Source: Anaerolineaceae bacterium
Lineage (GTDB): Bacteria; Chloroflexota; Anaerolineae; Anaerolineales; Anaerolineaceae
DNA: 64,000 nt
Assembly (NCBI GenBank): GCA_002702705.1
Contig: PABH01000008.1
Location: 1 to 64,000 of the forward strand
Reading direction: 5' to 3'
Below the pieces are notes generated by a model. The model was not told the origin of the DNA, did no database searches, and was given only the letters and a program-made list of their open reading frames with translations. Of this stretch, positions 26,338 through 35,342 are shown piece by piece. The position numbers were made by a program, and so were the translations under genes. Every line of letters begins with the position of its first letter. The stretch's first letter is position 1.

Positions 26338-26810
26338 TCATTTCCTAGGGACTTTTACATTTTCCAAATAAGACATTTCTTCTTCTTGTGTCTCAATGCA
26401 ATCTGCATCATAATAATCACCACAAGACCAATGCCCTGTGGGATAATTATAGCGGATCGCATTATTATAAGCATATCCATATCGATCCCAGGTGAGGACG
26501 GTACCCGGGTCGGGGATGATCGACGCTAAAGGCGTGCTTCGCGATCAGCGCTGATGAACTAGCCCAACAAAGGTGAGTAGTCCCCAAGGGAAAGCTACGC
26601 GGAACCCCGCATTGTAATCCATCAGACCAAAGTTTTCACTGCGTTGCCCAGCCTGTCCTCGGAACGGGATTGTACGTTTTGTCCTTGAGGGAAGTTCTGC
26701 TGGTATGGCGTTCCTCACCAAACATGAAGTGACGCGCCTCGGCAACTTTGTTGCCGCTGGCATCCACCACCAATAAACAAGACACCCGCTTAGGAAAATT
26801 TCTGACAAAA
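26338..26810 (-). pseudogene. Rhs core remnant R1 with short tip
   Basis: Joined across frameshifts it reads VVDASGNKVAEARHF, GEERHTSRTS, RTGWATQRSENFGLMDY, YSPLLG(stop)FISAD. It then continues SIIPDPGTVLTWDRYGYAY and NNAIRYNYPTGHW. These are consecutive Rhs-core motifs ending at the PTGHW boundary after which polymorphic toxin tips begin. The tip is only about 30 residues (SCGDYYDADCIETQEEE...) before a TGA at 26338. At least one frameshift and one in-frame stop show it is not functional. It follows the lipoprotein C2 stop directly. Confidence 0.85.
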
Positions 26811-27206
26811 TTAATAATCAAGCATGCCTCCTCTCACAAAACGATCATCATCATCAAAAAGAAATCCCCATTGACGTAATGCCATATTGGTATTCTCTTC
26901 AGTAAATTGAATTTGTTCACGCCAGAGTTTCTTACCATCAGAATCCAAACCATACTCATCCGGCGAATCTAATAAAAAGATTTCATACTCTCCAATTTGT
27001 TCCAATAATAAATGTACTTCATCTCTCGTAATTCCAGGCTTTAAAGAAGTAAATAAATATTCTCGAATGGCCGTCCAAGTAGGGTCTACATTAATTCGCT
27101 GCGAAATTTCTTTTGCAACCTCAGGATCTGGTTTTATTTCACAACCCGAAATTAATAGTAAACTTGCGAAAAATATGATCGTTAATTTCAGTATATTAGT
27201 TTGCAT
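26811..27206 (-). CDS. small lipoprotein C2, duplicate of C1
   Basis: 131 aa, lipobox Cys22, and the same central SLKPGITRDEVHLLL as C1. Eighteen substitutions separate the copies, with no indel. The nucleotide similarity continues through the stop codon into the Rhs remnant (AAGACACCCGCTTAGG on plus in both). The duplicated unit is therefore lipoprotein plus Rhs start, about 0.55 kb. Predicted function as for C1. Confidence 0.75.
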   Translation of the reverse strand: MQTNILKLTIIFFASLLLISGCEIKPDPEVAKEISQRINVDPTWTAIREYLFTSLKPGITRDEVHLLLEQIGEYEIFLLDSPDEYGLDSDGKKLWREQIQFTEENTNMALRQWGFLFDDDDRFVRGGMLDY

Positions 27207-27232
27207 TAATTTTGCCCTATTGATTATTTAAC

Positions 27233-27345
27233 CTAGAAGTACCGTGTATAATATTTCATCAAGCCAAAGTCATTGCTTCGTTGACCTGGCCGCGAAAGGG
27301 ATCAAGATTTTTGGTGGGTGAAGTTGTTTCTCGGCTATGGTCTGA
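27233..27345 (-). pseudogene. Rhs core remnant R3
   Basis: Very short: one frame gives PFRGQVNEA and a shifted frame gives NDFGLMKYYTRYF before TAG at 27233-27235, recognisable as GQRxEDFGLxDYNARYF. It lies between the lipoproteins at 27350-28324 and C2. It is the most decayed of the four Rhs pieces. Confidence 0.55.
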
Positions 27346-27349
27346 TTAA

Positions 27350-28324
27350 TCAAGGAAATAAACTCCCTTTAATTTCAATACATTTTTCATTTAGGAAGGA
27401 ATCACTTACTCCTTCTATTGTTAAATTTATTTCTTCAACCGTTTTTAAAAATGGTTTTTGAATTTCGATTTGTAAAATATTCTCTTCCATTAAATAAGTA
27501 AAATCGTTAAATGTAAAAATATTTAACCTGTCAACTTGATAACCATCAGGAATAAATGGGCATATTTGATATATATCTTGCTTTATGATAACCCCTTGAT
27601 AATCAACTATAAATTGTTGTTGATTATAAAATAGGTATATCTCATAGCCTTTATAATTTGGGTGGCCGTAATTATATTGAGAAGCAATCCAAATATCTGT
27701 TGGGTAGCCATAATTATCAACCAAGTTCTCCGGTGAATATTCATCCAACCCTATTAGTTTCTCTCCAATGGTTAATGGTGAAAAACTAATTACACTATAT
27801 TCAAAGTTATTATTTATTAAAAAGAATTCAATATTATTTTGAAAACCTAATTTATTATCAAATTCATCTAATGAAACGGTCACAAAAGCATCTCCTGGTA
27901 CATTATAATGAAATGTCGTTTTATATCCTTGTTTCCCAAAACTATTCATTAATTGATATCGATCCATTTTCCCTGGTTCAACACCCCACCAACAAGGGAA
28001 ATCGCAGTTATCCATGTCGGTAATAACATTTTTATAGGCTTTAAATTTTGTGTTTGTGTCTACCTCTTGAACCTGTATGGTCGGAGTTGAAGTCGGAGTC
28101 AAGGTTAAGGTTCTCGTAGGAAGTCTGGTATAAATCACTGTGGGTCTTTTTGTTGTTATAACAGTTGTTTTTTTGTGAGTAGGGGAAATCGAAGTTTCTA
28201 GAACTATTGGATTTATTTTTTGAACAGTCTCCAAAGATGTAGTTTGGTTTTCGATAGATTTACATGCACTTAGTACATATATACTCATTATTATGATAAT
28301 AAAAAATATTTTCTTATTTTTCAT
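27350..28324 (-). CDS. lipoprotein with PCWWGVEPGK motif and Thr/Pro linker
   Basis: 324 aa. The lipobox has Cys21 (VLSAC). A Thr/Pro-rich spacer (about 45-85, with TPTSTPT) is typical of surface-exposed Anaerolineae proteins. The folded domain starts with CDFPCWWGVEPGK and continues with beta-rich sequence to the C-terminus. The same motif occurs in the lipoprotein at 624-1322, where the linker is missing. A 46-codon ORF ends 12 bases upstream. The family is unknown to me. It is embedded among Rhs remnants, so an immunity-like or surface-binding role is a fair guess. Confidence 0.72.
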   Translation of the reverse strand: MKNKKIFFIIIIMSIYVLSACKSIENQTTSLETVQKINPIVLETSISPTHKKTTVITTKRPTVIYTRLPTRTLTLTPTSTPTIQVQEVDTNTKFKAYKNVITDMDNCDFPCWWGVEPGKMDRYQLMNSFGKQGYKTTFHYNVPGDAFVTVSLDEFDNKLGFQNNIEFFLINNNFEYSVISFSPLTIGEKLIGLDEYSPENLVDNYGYPTDIWIASQYNYGHPNYKGYEIYLFYNQQQFIVDYQGVIIKQDIYQICPFIPDGYQVDRLNIFTFNDFTYLMEENILQIEIQKPFLKTVEEINLTIEGVSDSFLNEKCIEIKGSLFP

Positions 28325-28335
28325 GCGAATATTTC

Positions 28336-28476
28336 CTATTCAATCATTTTGTAAAAATAATTATCGAATGTAAATAATTTTTCTGCATATGTAACAAATG
28401 AAAGAAGATTTATCTCCGGAAGGCTTAACGCTCTATAAGTAATACCAACAGTTAATACACCAAAATCCCGTATCAT
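28336..28476 (-). CDS. 46-aa ORF just upstream of the PCWWGVEPGK lipoprotein
   Basis: ATG 28476 to TAG 28336-28338. It reads MIRDFGVLTVGITYRALSLP and ends TFDNYFYKMIE. There is no clear ribosome site and the upstream frame is closed after three codons. It parallels the short ORFs before lipoproteins A and B and is more likely the tail of a lost gene than an independent gene. The remaining 130 bases to the next gene show nothing. Confidence 0.3.
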   Translation of the reverse strand: MIRDFGVLTVGITYRALSLPEINLLSFVTYAEKLFTFDNYFYKMIE

Positions 28477-28603
28477 TAACCCAATTCATTTTCAAAGATT
28501 GGACTGACATAAAGTATGGTACAAAAATTTGGGTAACCTAACAATTTTCTTAAAAATAAAATCGCGATATATCATGATTTATCCCAAATATTTGACTGAT
28601 TCT

Positions 28604-30073
28604 TTATTTCTTGTTATCTTCCAAAATCCAAACATACTCGATCACATTATAAAAATCGTGAGGACTAACGAAAATTTCTGGAGCTAATTCTTTTGACACA
28701 TCAGGCAAATTAAACTGATCAATAATCTTAAAAAAATCTCCTGTTTTATTTTCTGGATCAGTAATCCACAAACCTCCTTCATTACCTACAACCCAAAAAC
28801 TTAGCCAACTTGTATCTTGGTTATCAATCACTATATCTAAAGTGGAACATTTTATGTCATTATCTCCAGGCAATCTTTTTTGAAAAATCTCTTCGTTATT
28901 AATGTCAAAAATCGAAACCTGATTATTTTCATCACAGCCTATTATCAAATCACCATATTTAATTGAATTATTAATTTTTTGATTGATTTCTTGAATTTTT
29001 ATCCAATTTTTGTTCTCTAAATCAAATTCAAAAAAAACTTCTGATAAATACTCTCTTTTGTTTTTTGTTTTCTCATAGATAGAAAAAGACCCAACAATAT
29101 TATTCGGAAATTTATTTTCAACTCGTAAACCATAATCTTCAACAAATTGAAAATAATAATTCTTGCCGTCCAAATATTCTGGCCAGGGGATTTCGTCAAT
29201 ACCAATAGTGCCTTCTGATGAAATCGAGATCAGTATTAATCCATCATTATTAAAATCAACAAGATCATAAGTATCATGATTTAACCAAATTGGTGTATCC
29301 CAATTATTTGTCTTATTTATTAAAAGTATAATTAAATCAGTTTCTATATCATACAAATATAATTGATGTTGAAATTCGTCGCCCATTTCAGTATATGAAA
29401 AAGTCAAGTATCTGCTGTTGGGGGACCAAACCGGTGGTGAACTTATGTAAGATTTCGCTTCACAATCATTTTGGATCGTATGGAAATCTTCCCTGTCTAA
29501 ACTTTGATTCGAAATTGATAAAGTATCCCAACCCAGATTTATTATTCTAATTTTGTCACTTCCGGGGTTGTTTTTTTGATTTGGATCAAACAGATATAAA
29601 GATTCTGGTTTTGAATCAACATAGGCGATACTATTTCCGTCTGGAGAAATACGGGGAAGAAGCTGGTCTGTATCTTTCTCATTTGGAAGAAAAACAAATT
29701 CGGTGTAGGGAGCTTCGGAAAACAGAAGATACATTTGGGGTGTATTTTTACATAAATATATGCCACTCAATGAATCACGGATATCAGGTCCGTAATTTAT
29801 TATTACATCAGGAAAATTATCTATACGGGGTTTAACTTCAACTTCTGCGGTGGGTTGCTTTGTAGGCTGTATCGGGGTGGAGACAATAACATCTCCAGTT
29901 AGTGGTTTAGAAGTCTTATGCTCCTCGCTATAAAATAACACATTCGATTCTTGTGTTAGAGAATTATTGTTCTGTTTTTCTTGGTGATCCACTAAAGTAG
30001 AATAGTTTTCTGAACACCCAGATAAAAATACTCCAAAAATTAAAATCATTAGCGAAATTTTATCTTTTATCAA
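28604..30073 (-). CDS. lipoprotein with TolB/PD40-like beta-propeller
   Basis: 489 aa with lipobox Cys20 (FLSGC), a Ser/Thr/Pro-rich spacer to about residue 85, then a propeller-like repeat domain. Blades are recognisable by ISPDGNSIAYVDS, WSPNSRYLTFSYTE and LYLYDIETDLI, the PD40 pattern of TolB and related sensors. Such domains bind ligands or partner proteins outside the membrane. Codon use is AT-rich, like the rest of the island. It is the first gene of the island on this strand, divergent from the gene at 30202. Confidence 0.75.
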   Translation of the reverse strand: MIKDKISLMILIFGVFLSGCSENYSTLVDHQEKQNNNSLTQESNVLFYSEEHKTSKPLTGDVIVSTPIQPTKQPTAEVEVKPRIDNFPDVIINYGPDIRDSLSGIYLCKNTPQMYLLFSEAPYTEFVFLPNEKDTDQLLPRISPDGNSIAYVDSKPESLYLFDPNQKNNPGSDKIRIINLGWDTLSISNQSLDREDFHTIQNDCEAKSYISSPPVWSPNSRYLTFSYTEMGDEFQHQLYLYDIETDLIILLINKTNNWDTPIWLNHDTYDLVDFNNDGLILISISSEGTIGIDEIPWPEYLDGKNYYFQFVEDYGLRVENKFPNNIVGSFSIYEKTKNKREYLSEVFFEFDLENKNWIKIQEINQKINNSIKYGDLIIGCDENNQVSIFDINNEEIFQKRLPGDNDIKCSTLDIVIDNQDTSWLSFWVVGNEGGLWITDPENKTGDFFKIIDQFNLPDVSKELAPEIFVSPHDFYNVIEYVWILEDNKK

Positions 30074-30201
30074 TTTTAACCCTTTAAAAACAATTGTCTG
30101 CCAAGCTTTTCTTGCTTAGGGTTATTATCCCCCTTTAATTCCCAGCTTGTATTTTGTAAACTATACTATAGTATATCTTTTTTAAGAATGGAATCATTAA
30201 C

Positions 30202-30840
30202 ATGGACCAAATGTTTTTTGAAATAATAGGCTATATTGCTTCCGCTTTAATTGCTATCTCCTTGATGATGAGTTCGATTGTGCGCTTACGGATCATCAAC
30301 TTAATTGGGGCCATCTTTTTTACGGCGTACGGTCTCTTGATTCAGGCTTATCCCGTTGCTGCCGTCAATTTTATTATCATCCTGATTGATGTTTATTTTT
30401 TATACGAACTCACCAATACCACAGAGTATTTTAAATTTTTAAAAATGCGCCCGGAAGCCAGTTATTTGCAGTATTTCTTAGATTTTCATCATAAAGAAAT
30501 CAAAAAATACCTGCCGGATTACCGCTTTGAGCCACAGGAAGACCAGATCATCTTTTTTGTGTTACGCAATTTGGTGCCAGCCGGTTTATTCATCGGGAGA
30601 ATCGACCCGGAAGGTACATTAAATGTTTATTTGGATTTTGTCATCCCTGGTTATCGTGACTTAAAAGTGGGGCGTTATCTTTACCAGCAAAAAGAATTTT
30701 TCCAAACCCTGGGTGTAAAACGAATCGTCAGCACAGCCGGCAGCCACAAACATGAACGTTATCTGAAACGGATGGGGTTCAGCCTCTGTCATTCGGATCG
30801 TTCGGAAACATCCAATCCCAAATACGAATTGGTGTTGTAG
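30202..30840 (+). CDS. YgjV-like membrane domain fused to GNAT-like domain
   Basis: 212 aa. Residues 1-75 contain three hydrophobic helices, starting IIGYIASALIAISLMMSS, in the style of YgjV-type small membrane proteins. Residues 100-212 look like an N-acetyltransferase fold: FFVLRNLVPAGLFIGRI, FVIPGYRDLKVGRYLYQ and HERYLKRMGF. The second of these aligns with the acetyl-CoA loop region of GNATs. The enzyme part would face the cytoplasm. The substrate is unknown. A 12-bp palindrome ATACTATAGTAT precedes it near the promoter region. Confidence 0.6.
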   Translation: MDQMFFEIIGYIASALIAISLMMSSIVRLRIINLIGAIFFTAYGLLIQAYPVAAVNFIIILIDVYFLYELTNTTEYFKFLKMRPEASYLQYFLDFHHKEIKKYLPDYRFEPQEDQIIFFVLRNLVPAGLFIGRIDPEGTLNVYLDFVIPGYRDLKVGRYLYQQKEFFQTLGVKRIVSTAGSHKHERYLKRMGFSLCHSDRSETSNPKYELVL

Positions 30841-31028
30841 AAAAACCGTCTATAAATTCATTTGCTTAATAGTTTGGCAAAGGGATATCATTTTGCCGAA
30901 AAATTGTATCTCACCTCGCAAAATCTGTCCCAATACATCGCTTATCCAAACAATATTTTCTTAGTGTGCCCTATGCCCCGAAGGGGTATGGATTTCTTCG
31001 TGGTTAATTTTTCGTTTTTCACTGCTTT

Positions 31029-31110
31029 GTTGGGCACGAAGCCATCATGTCTCAATCAATCCACATCTCACCCCGCAAACAATCTACACCCTATTCAATC
31101 CTTGCCCAAC
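31029..31110. repeat. 82-bp inverted-repeat element, copy 3
   Basis: Ends are GTTGGGCA (31029-31036) and TGCCCAAC (31103-31110), with non-coding sequence between. The element at 40552-40633 has the same length and ends, and both are followed by a TTCACTxTTCGTT-like stretch. Size and ends are close to the 79-bp elements at the start of the window. The rest of the 326-base gap 30841-31166 shows no gene. Confidence 0.55.
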
Positions 31111-31166
31111 CTACTGCTCGCACCCCAAAATGTTTTTCACTTTTCGTTATTAATTTTTCACTTGCT

Positions 31167-33968
31167 TTATAGGTTCAACCACCGGGCTGTCTTTTTTGCC
31201 ACCTCATTAATTGTCCCAACCTGCAAATGACATTTCGGCAGGGACTCAATGAACAACTTCCCATACCGTTTGGTCGTCAAACGCCGGTCCAAGACCACCA
31301 CCACCCCTTGATCGTATTGGGTACGGATCAAACGGCCAAATCCCTGGCGAAAGGTTAATATCGCCTCGGGGATCGAGTATTCGCTGAATGGATCTTCAAA
31401 TGTTTCCGACCGGGCTGCTACAATCGGGTCGGACGGCACCGCAAAGGGTAATTTCACAATCACCAGCACGGATAAAGCCGTTCCCGGAATATCAACCCCT
31501 TCCCAAAAGGCACGTGTCCCTAGCAGCACCGCCTTGTCCGTTTCCCGGAAATTTTCCAGCAAGACGTTTGCCGAAGCACCTTCCCCTTGTTCATAAACCT
31601 GAATATCGTGTTCCGCCAAATGGGGGGCAATAGCCTGCGAGGTTTTTCTCAGCTGTGCATAGGATGTAAATAAAACCAACATGCGCCCGCCTGTTTCACG
31701 GCTGATGCGTACCAGGGTCGTTTCGATCATCCTTTGGTATGCCGCACCATGAGTCGGTTCCGGAATATCATTCGGCAGGTATAACAAAGTGGATGTTTCA
31801 TAATCAAACGGTGAACCAACGATCAATTCATCCGCTTCATCCGCGTTTAAGCGCCCGCGCAGATAATCAAACTCACCGTGGGTGGTTAAAGTCGCTGAGG
31901 TTAACACCACCGAAGTTTTTTCATGCCACAAATGCTGTTCCATCATGCTGCCGATATGCAGCGGTGCAATTTGTAAGGTCAGTTTATTGGAATCAGCGCG
32001 CTGTTCAACCCAATAAATAAAATTAGGATCAGGGTCAAGGATCATACCGTTTAAATAGGCAGCTGCTTCAGAAAAACGTTGGTAATTCGTACCCAGGCTG
32101 CCCACTGCCTCTTCCAAATCTTCCTGTCCGCTTTCCTGATAATCACCCAAATCCTGAAAATATTGTTTGACAAGATTTAACAACAAATACATCGTTTCCT
32201 GGGTGGTATCGTATTGAATCTCTACCGTAGACCAGGCGGGAATGGTACGTGTACCGGGTAAAATGCGAACTTGTTGGGCATACGGGCCAATCGGCTTAAA
32301 ATCCCTGGCGTGTTCCAGAAATTCTTCCAGGGTGAAAAAGAAATTCTTAAAATCATGTTCAAGACGAAATGCGAGATCCGTAAGCCTGTGTGTGACCTGA
32401 TTTGCAGCAGCAAACTCGGATGGTTTTACTGAATTTTTTAATGCCGTCAGCAGCCGTCCCAAAATACCACTCGACACACCGCCCAATTCCCTAAGAAAAC
32501 GCAAAATATCATTTTGGGTAATCCGGTAACTTAAAGCACTGGTGCTGGCCGGTTCCAAATGGTGTCCTTCATCAATGATCAAATATTTATACTGCGGCAG
32601 AACCCGATTGCCCGTCACCACATCTGATAATAATAAGGCATGGTTGACCACTACCAGATGTGCGCTTTGAGCTGCCTGTCGGGCTTGATAAAATGGACAA
32701 ATTCCATCCATCCGAGATGTGCAGGTTTCCGCCCTGCAGTTTTCATCTTCTGCAGAAATTTTAATCCAGGTATCACGTTCCATAGGATTGTTGATATTAA
32801 GCTCAGCACGATCCCCATTCCCACCTTCTGCCAACCATACCAGCACCTTACCTAATACGCGCATTTCTTCTACTGTCTCAGGTCCACGATATCTTAAAGC
32901 TTCAAAACGGCGTGGACACAGGTAATTTGATCGCCCTTTTAACACGACGGCATTCAAATCCAAATCTAACGCTTTGTTTAGATCGGGGATATCCTTTTTC
33001 ATCAACTGTTCTTGCAGTGCGATAGTATTGGTGGAAATGACAACCCGTTCATTATTTTGATAAGACCACAACGCACTTGGAATTAAATATGCAAAGGACT
33101 TTCCTGTACCGGTTCCGGCTTCAACCATTAAGTGGTAACCGTCTGAAAAAGCCATGGTAACGTTGCGGAGCATCTCTACTTGTTGGGAACGGTATTCATA
33201 ATTTTCAAAATAACGGGAGAAAGCCCCACCCGGCTCCAAAATAGAGCTAACATCATCCTCGTTTAGAGGAAGAATATCCGCGTTTGGTTTAAGATCGTGT
33301 CCAGTGAAATCATCTTTTTGATATAAACCACGATAAAACTGGTTGGTTTTTACATGTTTGGGCTGAATGGTTTGTTTTCTGGCTTTCGCCCGTAATACCT
33401 GCTGGAATAACCAATATCCATCCCATTCTAGGGGTTCACTCAAACGAACCAGTTCTGCTAATAATTCAATTGGTAGTTCCAACGCCATTTCATACAAGCG
33501 TAAAAACAGCCGTTGGGTAAGCATGGCATCATCCAGGGCCCGATGTGCATTAAATACCGGCACACCCAATTGTTGGCATAAAGCCCCAAGGTTATAACGC
33601 GAAGCACGTGGCATTAAAACGGATGCCAGTTCATATGTATCAATCGATTCAACATGGTGTAAAACACCAGCCTGTTGGATAAACCCCAAATCAAATTGCA
33701 CATTATGACCAATGACAGGACAATCCCCCACAAAATCTACCAGGTTTTGCAATACTGCCGAGATTGGCGGTGCATTCCGCACCATTTCGTTGTTAATTCC
33801 GGTAAGTTGTGTAATTTCCTGCGGAATGTTTCGGTTGGGGTTGATCAACGTTTGAAATTCTGCTTCCACTCGATTCCCATTAAACCGAACAGCGCCGATT
33901 TCAATGATTGCATCTTTCCGGGGGTCTAAACCGGTTGTTTCAAGATCAAAGGTAACGAGTAAGGGCAT
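31167..33968 (-). CDS. dinG: DnaQ-type exonuclease fused to DinG-type helicase
   Basis: 933 aa. Residues 1-165 form a DEDDh 3'-5' exonuclease (FDLETTGL, GHNVQFD, HRALDDA). The rest is an XPD/DinG superfamily 2 helicase: Walker A EAGTGTGKS, Walker B DEGHH, and a four-Cys iron-sulfur site spanning NYLCP to GICPFYQ. C-terminal motifs LGTRAFWEGVDIPG and FRQGFGRLIR are also present. This fusion is standard in Firmicutes and Chloroflexota and acts in repair of structured DNA or R-loops. The ATG overlaps nothing upstream. The gene is convergent with the YgjV-like gene. Confidence 0.95.
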   Translation of the reverse strand: MPLLVTFDLETTGLDPRKDAIIEIGAVRFNGNRVEAEFQTLINPNRNIPQEITQLTGINNEMVRNAPPISAVLQNLVDFVGDCPVIGHNVQFDLGFIQQAGVLHHVESIDTYELASVLMPRASRYNLGALCQQLGVPVFNAHRALDDAMLTQRLFLRLYEMALELPIELLAELVRLSEPLEWDGYWLFQQVLRAKARKQTIQPKHVKTNQFYRGLYQKDDFTGHDLKPNADILPLNEDDVSSILEPGGAFSRYFENYEYRSQQVEMLRNVTMAFSDGYHLMVEAGTGTGKSFAYLIPSALWSYQNNERVVISTNTIALQEQLMKKDIPDLNKALDLDLNAVVLKGRSNYLCPRRFEALRYRGPETVEEMRVLGKVLVWLAEGGNGDRAELNINNPMERDTWIKISAEDENCRAETCTSRMDGICPFYQARQAAQSAHLVVVNHALLLSDVVTGNRVLPQYKYLIIDEGHHLEPASTSALSYRITQNDILRFLRELGGVSSGILGRLLTALKNSVKPSEFAAANQVTHRLTDLAFRLEHDFKNFFFTLEEFLEHARDFKPIGPYAQQVRILPGTRTIPAWSTVEIQYDTTQETMYLLLNLVKQYFQDLGDYQESGQEDLEEAVGSLGTNYQRFSEAAAYLNGMILDPDPNFIYWVEQRADSNKLTLQIAPLHIGSMMEQHLWHEKTSVVLTSATLTTHGEFDYLRGRLNADEADELIVGSPFDYETSTLLYLPNDIPEPTHGAAYQRMIETTLVRISRETGGRMLVLFTSYAQLRKTSQAIAPHLAEHDIQVYEQGEGASANVLLENFRETDKAVLLGTRAFWEGVDIPGTALSVLVIVKLPFAVPSDPIVAARSETFEDPFSEYSIPEAILTFRQGFGRLIRTQYDQGVVVVLDRRLTTKRYGKLFIESLPKCHLQVGTINEVAKKTARWLNL

Positions 33969-34078
33969 TCAGGGATTATACCATTGATCGGTTAAAACCC
34001 TAAGGAAATAAAATTTTTGTTCTATTATATTCTGGTAAAATAATGACTATTCATTCATCATGGTTAAGGAACACAAAT

Positions 34079-35140
34079 ATGAACCCAGATTCTATCCAGA
34101 CGATTGTTTTTGATTGGGGCGATACACTGATGCGGGTATTTCCCGAGTCACAAGGGCCAATGGCCTTATGGACAAAGGTTGAAGCGATGCCAAACGCCCT
34201 TGAGATGCTTTCCACTTTAAACAGCCAATTCAAATTGGTGTTAGCTTCTAACGCACAGGAATCCTCCGCAGAAGATATCCGTACTGCATTAAACCGCGTA
34301 AACCTGGGTCAATTTATCAGTGAAATTTACACGTACCATGAGTTAGGAGCCAGAAAACCAGAACAAGCTTTTTTCCGCGTTTTAGAACAAAAACTAAACA
34401 CTCCGGCTCACCAGTTAATTATGATTGGTGATGATTACCGAAAAGATATTTTGCCCGCCTGGAACGCAGGTTGGTTAACAATGTGGTATAACCCGTTAAA
34501 TCAACTGGCAGAAGCCCATCTTCCCGTTCAGCATTATGAATGTGCAGATCTCGGCGAAATCCCAAATTTACTACAAAACCAACCCCTTCCCAGCCTGCAA
34601 ACCTGTCTGGCGTGGTATATGCAAGAACGCGTAACCCATACCCTGCTAGCGCATGTACAAACCGTTTCCGCAGCCGCCTATCAGATGGCTGTCTGGTTAA
34701 AAGAATACGAACCAAATGTTTCCCCTCTATTGGCGCATCGAGGTGGTTATTTACATGACCTCGCCAAACTAATTGAGACCAAAGAAACCAATCACGCCAA
34801 ATTGGCAGAAAATTTGTTAATGGAATACCGGCAGCCAATCCTGGCCAAAATCGCCGGGCGGCATTTGATGGGTGATCTCAAATCAAGTGATAACCGCCCT
34901 ACTACCTGGGAAGAAAAAATTGTCCACTACGCCGACAAACTCGCCGAAGGCAGTGAACTAGTTTCATTAAGTGAACGGTTAACTGCATTAAAAGGTCGTT
35001 ACCCACAATTTCTGGACATAATTGACGGAAACCGGCGTTTAATCGAAGCCTTGGAAATCGAAATCGCCACTGCGCTTCACCACAGCCCGCAAGAATTACT
35101 GGCAGACTTAAAAACAGCACTTTATAACGGCAATTCGTGA
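34079..35140 (+). CDS. HAD-like domain fused to YqeK-like HD domain
   Basis: I start at ATG 34079 with AAGGA 8 bases upstream, giving 353 aa. The ATG at 34043 lies directly behind a likely -10 (TAAAAT) and has no ribosome site. Residues 1-155 are a HAD phosphatase fold with motif I FDWGDTL, ASNAQES and GDDYRKDI. In motif I the second Asp of DxD is Gly, which removes the usual acid/base residue. Residues 185-353 form an HD domain (HVQTVS, then GGYLHDLAK and NHAKLAENLL) in the style of YqeK, an Ap4A hydrolase. Catalysis by the HAD half is doubtful. The pairing suggests nucleotide or dinucleotide turnover. Confidence 0.75.
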   Translation: MNPDSIQTIVFDWGDTLMRVFPESQGPMALWTKVEAMPNALEMLSTLNSQFKLVLASNAQESSAEDIRTALNRVNLGQFISEIYTYHELGARKPEQAFFRVLEQKLNTPAHQLIMIGDDYRKDILPAWNAGWLTMWYNPLNQLAEAHLPVQHYECADLGEIPNLLQNQPLPSLQTCLAWYMQERVTHTLLAHVQTVSAAAYQMAVWLKEYEPNVSPLLAHRGGYLHDLAKLIETKETNHAKLAENLLMEYRQPILAKIAGRHLMGDLKSSDNRPTTWEEKIVHYADKLAEGSELVSLSERLTALKGRYPQFLDIIDGNRRLIEALEIEIATALHHSPQELLADLKTALYNGNS

Positions 35141-35342
35141 TTCCACGGAAAAACCGTTGTTCAAAAAATGATAACCAATCATCTGGTGGATGTTTGCACG
35201 GTTTTCCGAACCGTGTTAATTTTTATTTCTACGGGTCTTGTCCTCCACAAACCAACCTACCCTACAACTAGCAAATAGTTTGTCAATAATTATAAACGTG
35301 CCCAACCTTTACTACTTTACTTGAGCTCACAATACATCAATC

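Noticed and set aside
30862-31230. 122-codon plus-strand frame downstream of the YgjV-like gene
   Set aside because: It covers the 82-bp repeat and the antisense 3' end of dinG, and has no ribosome site.
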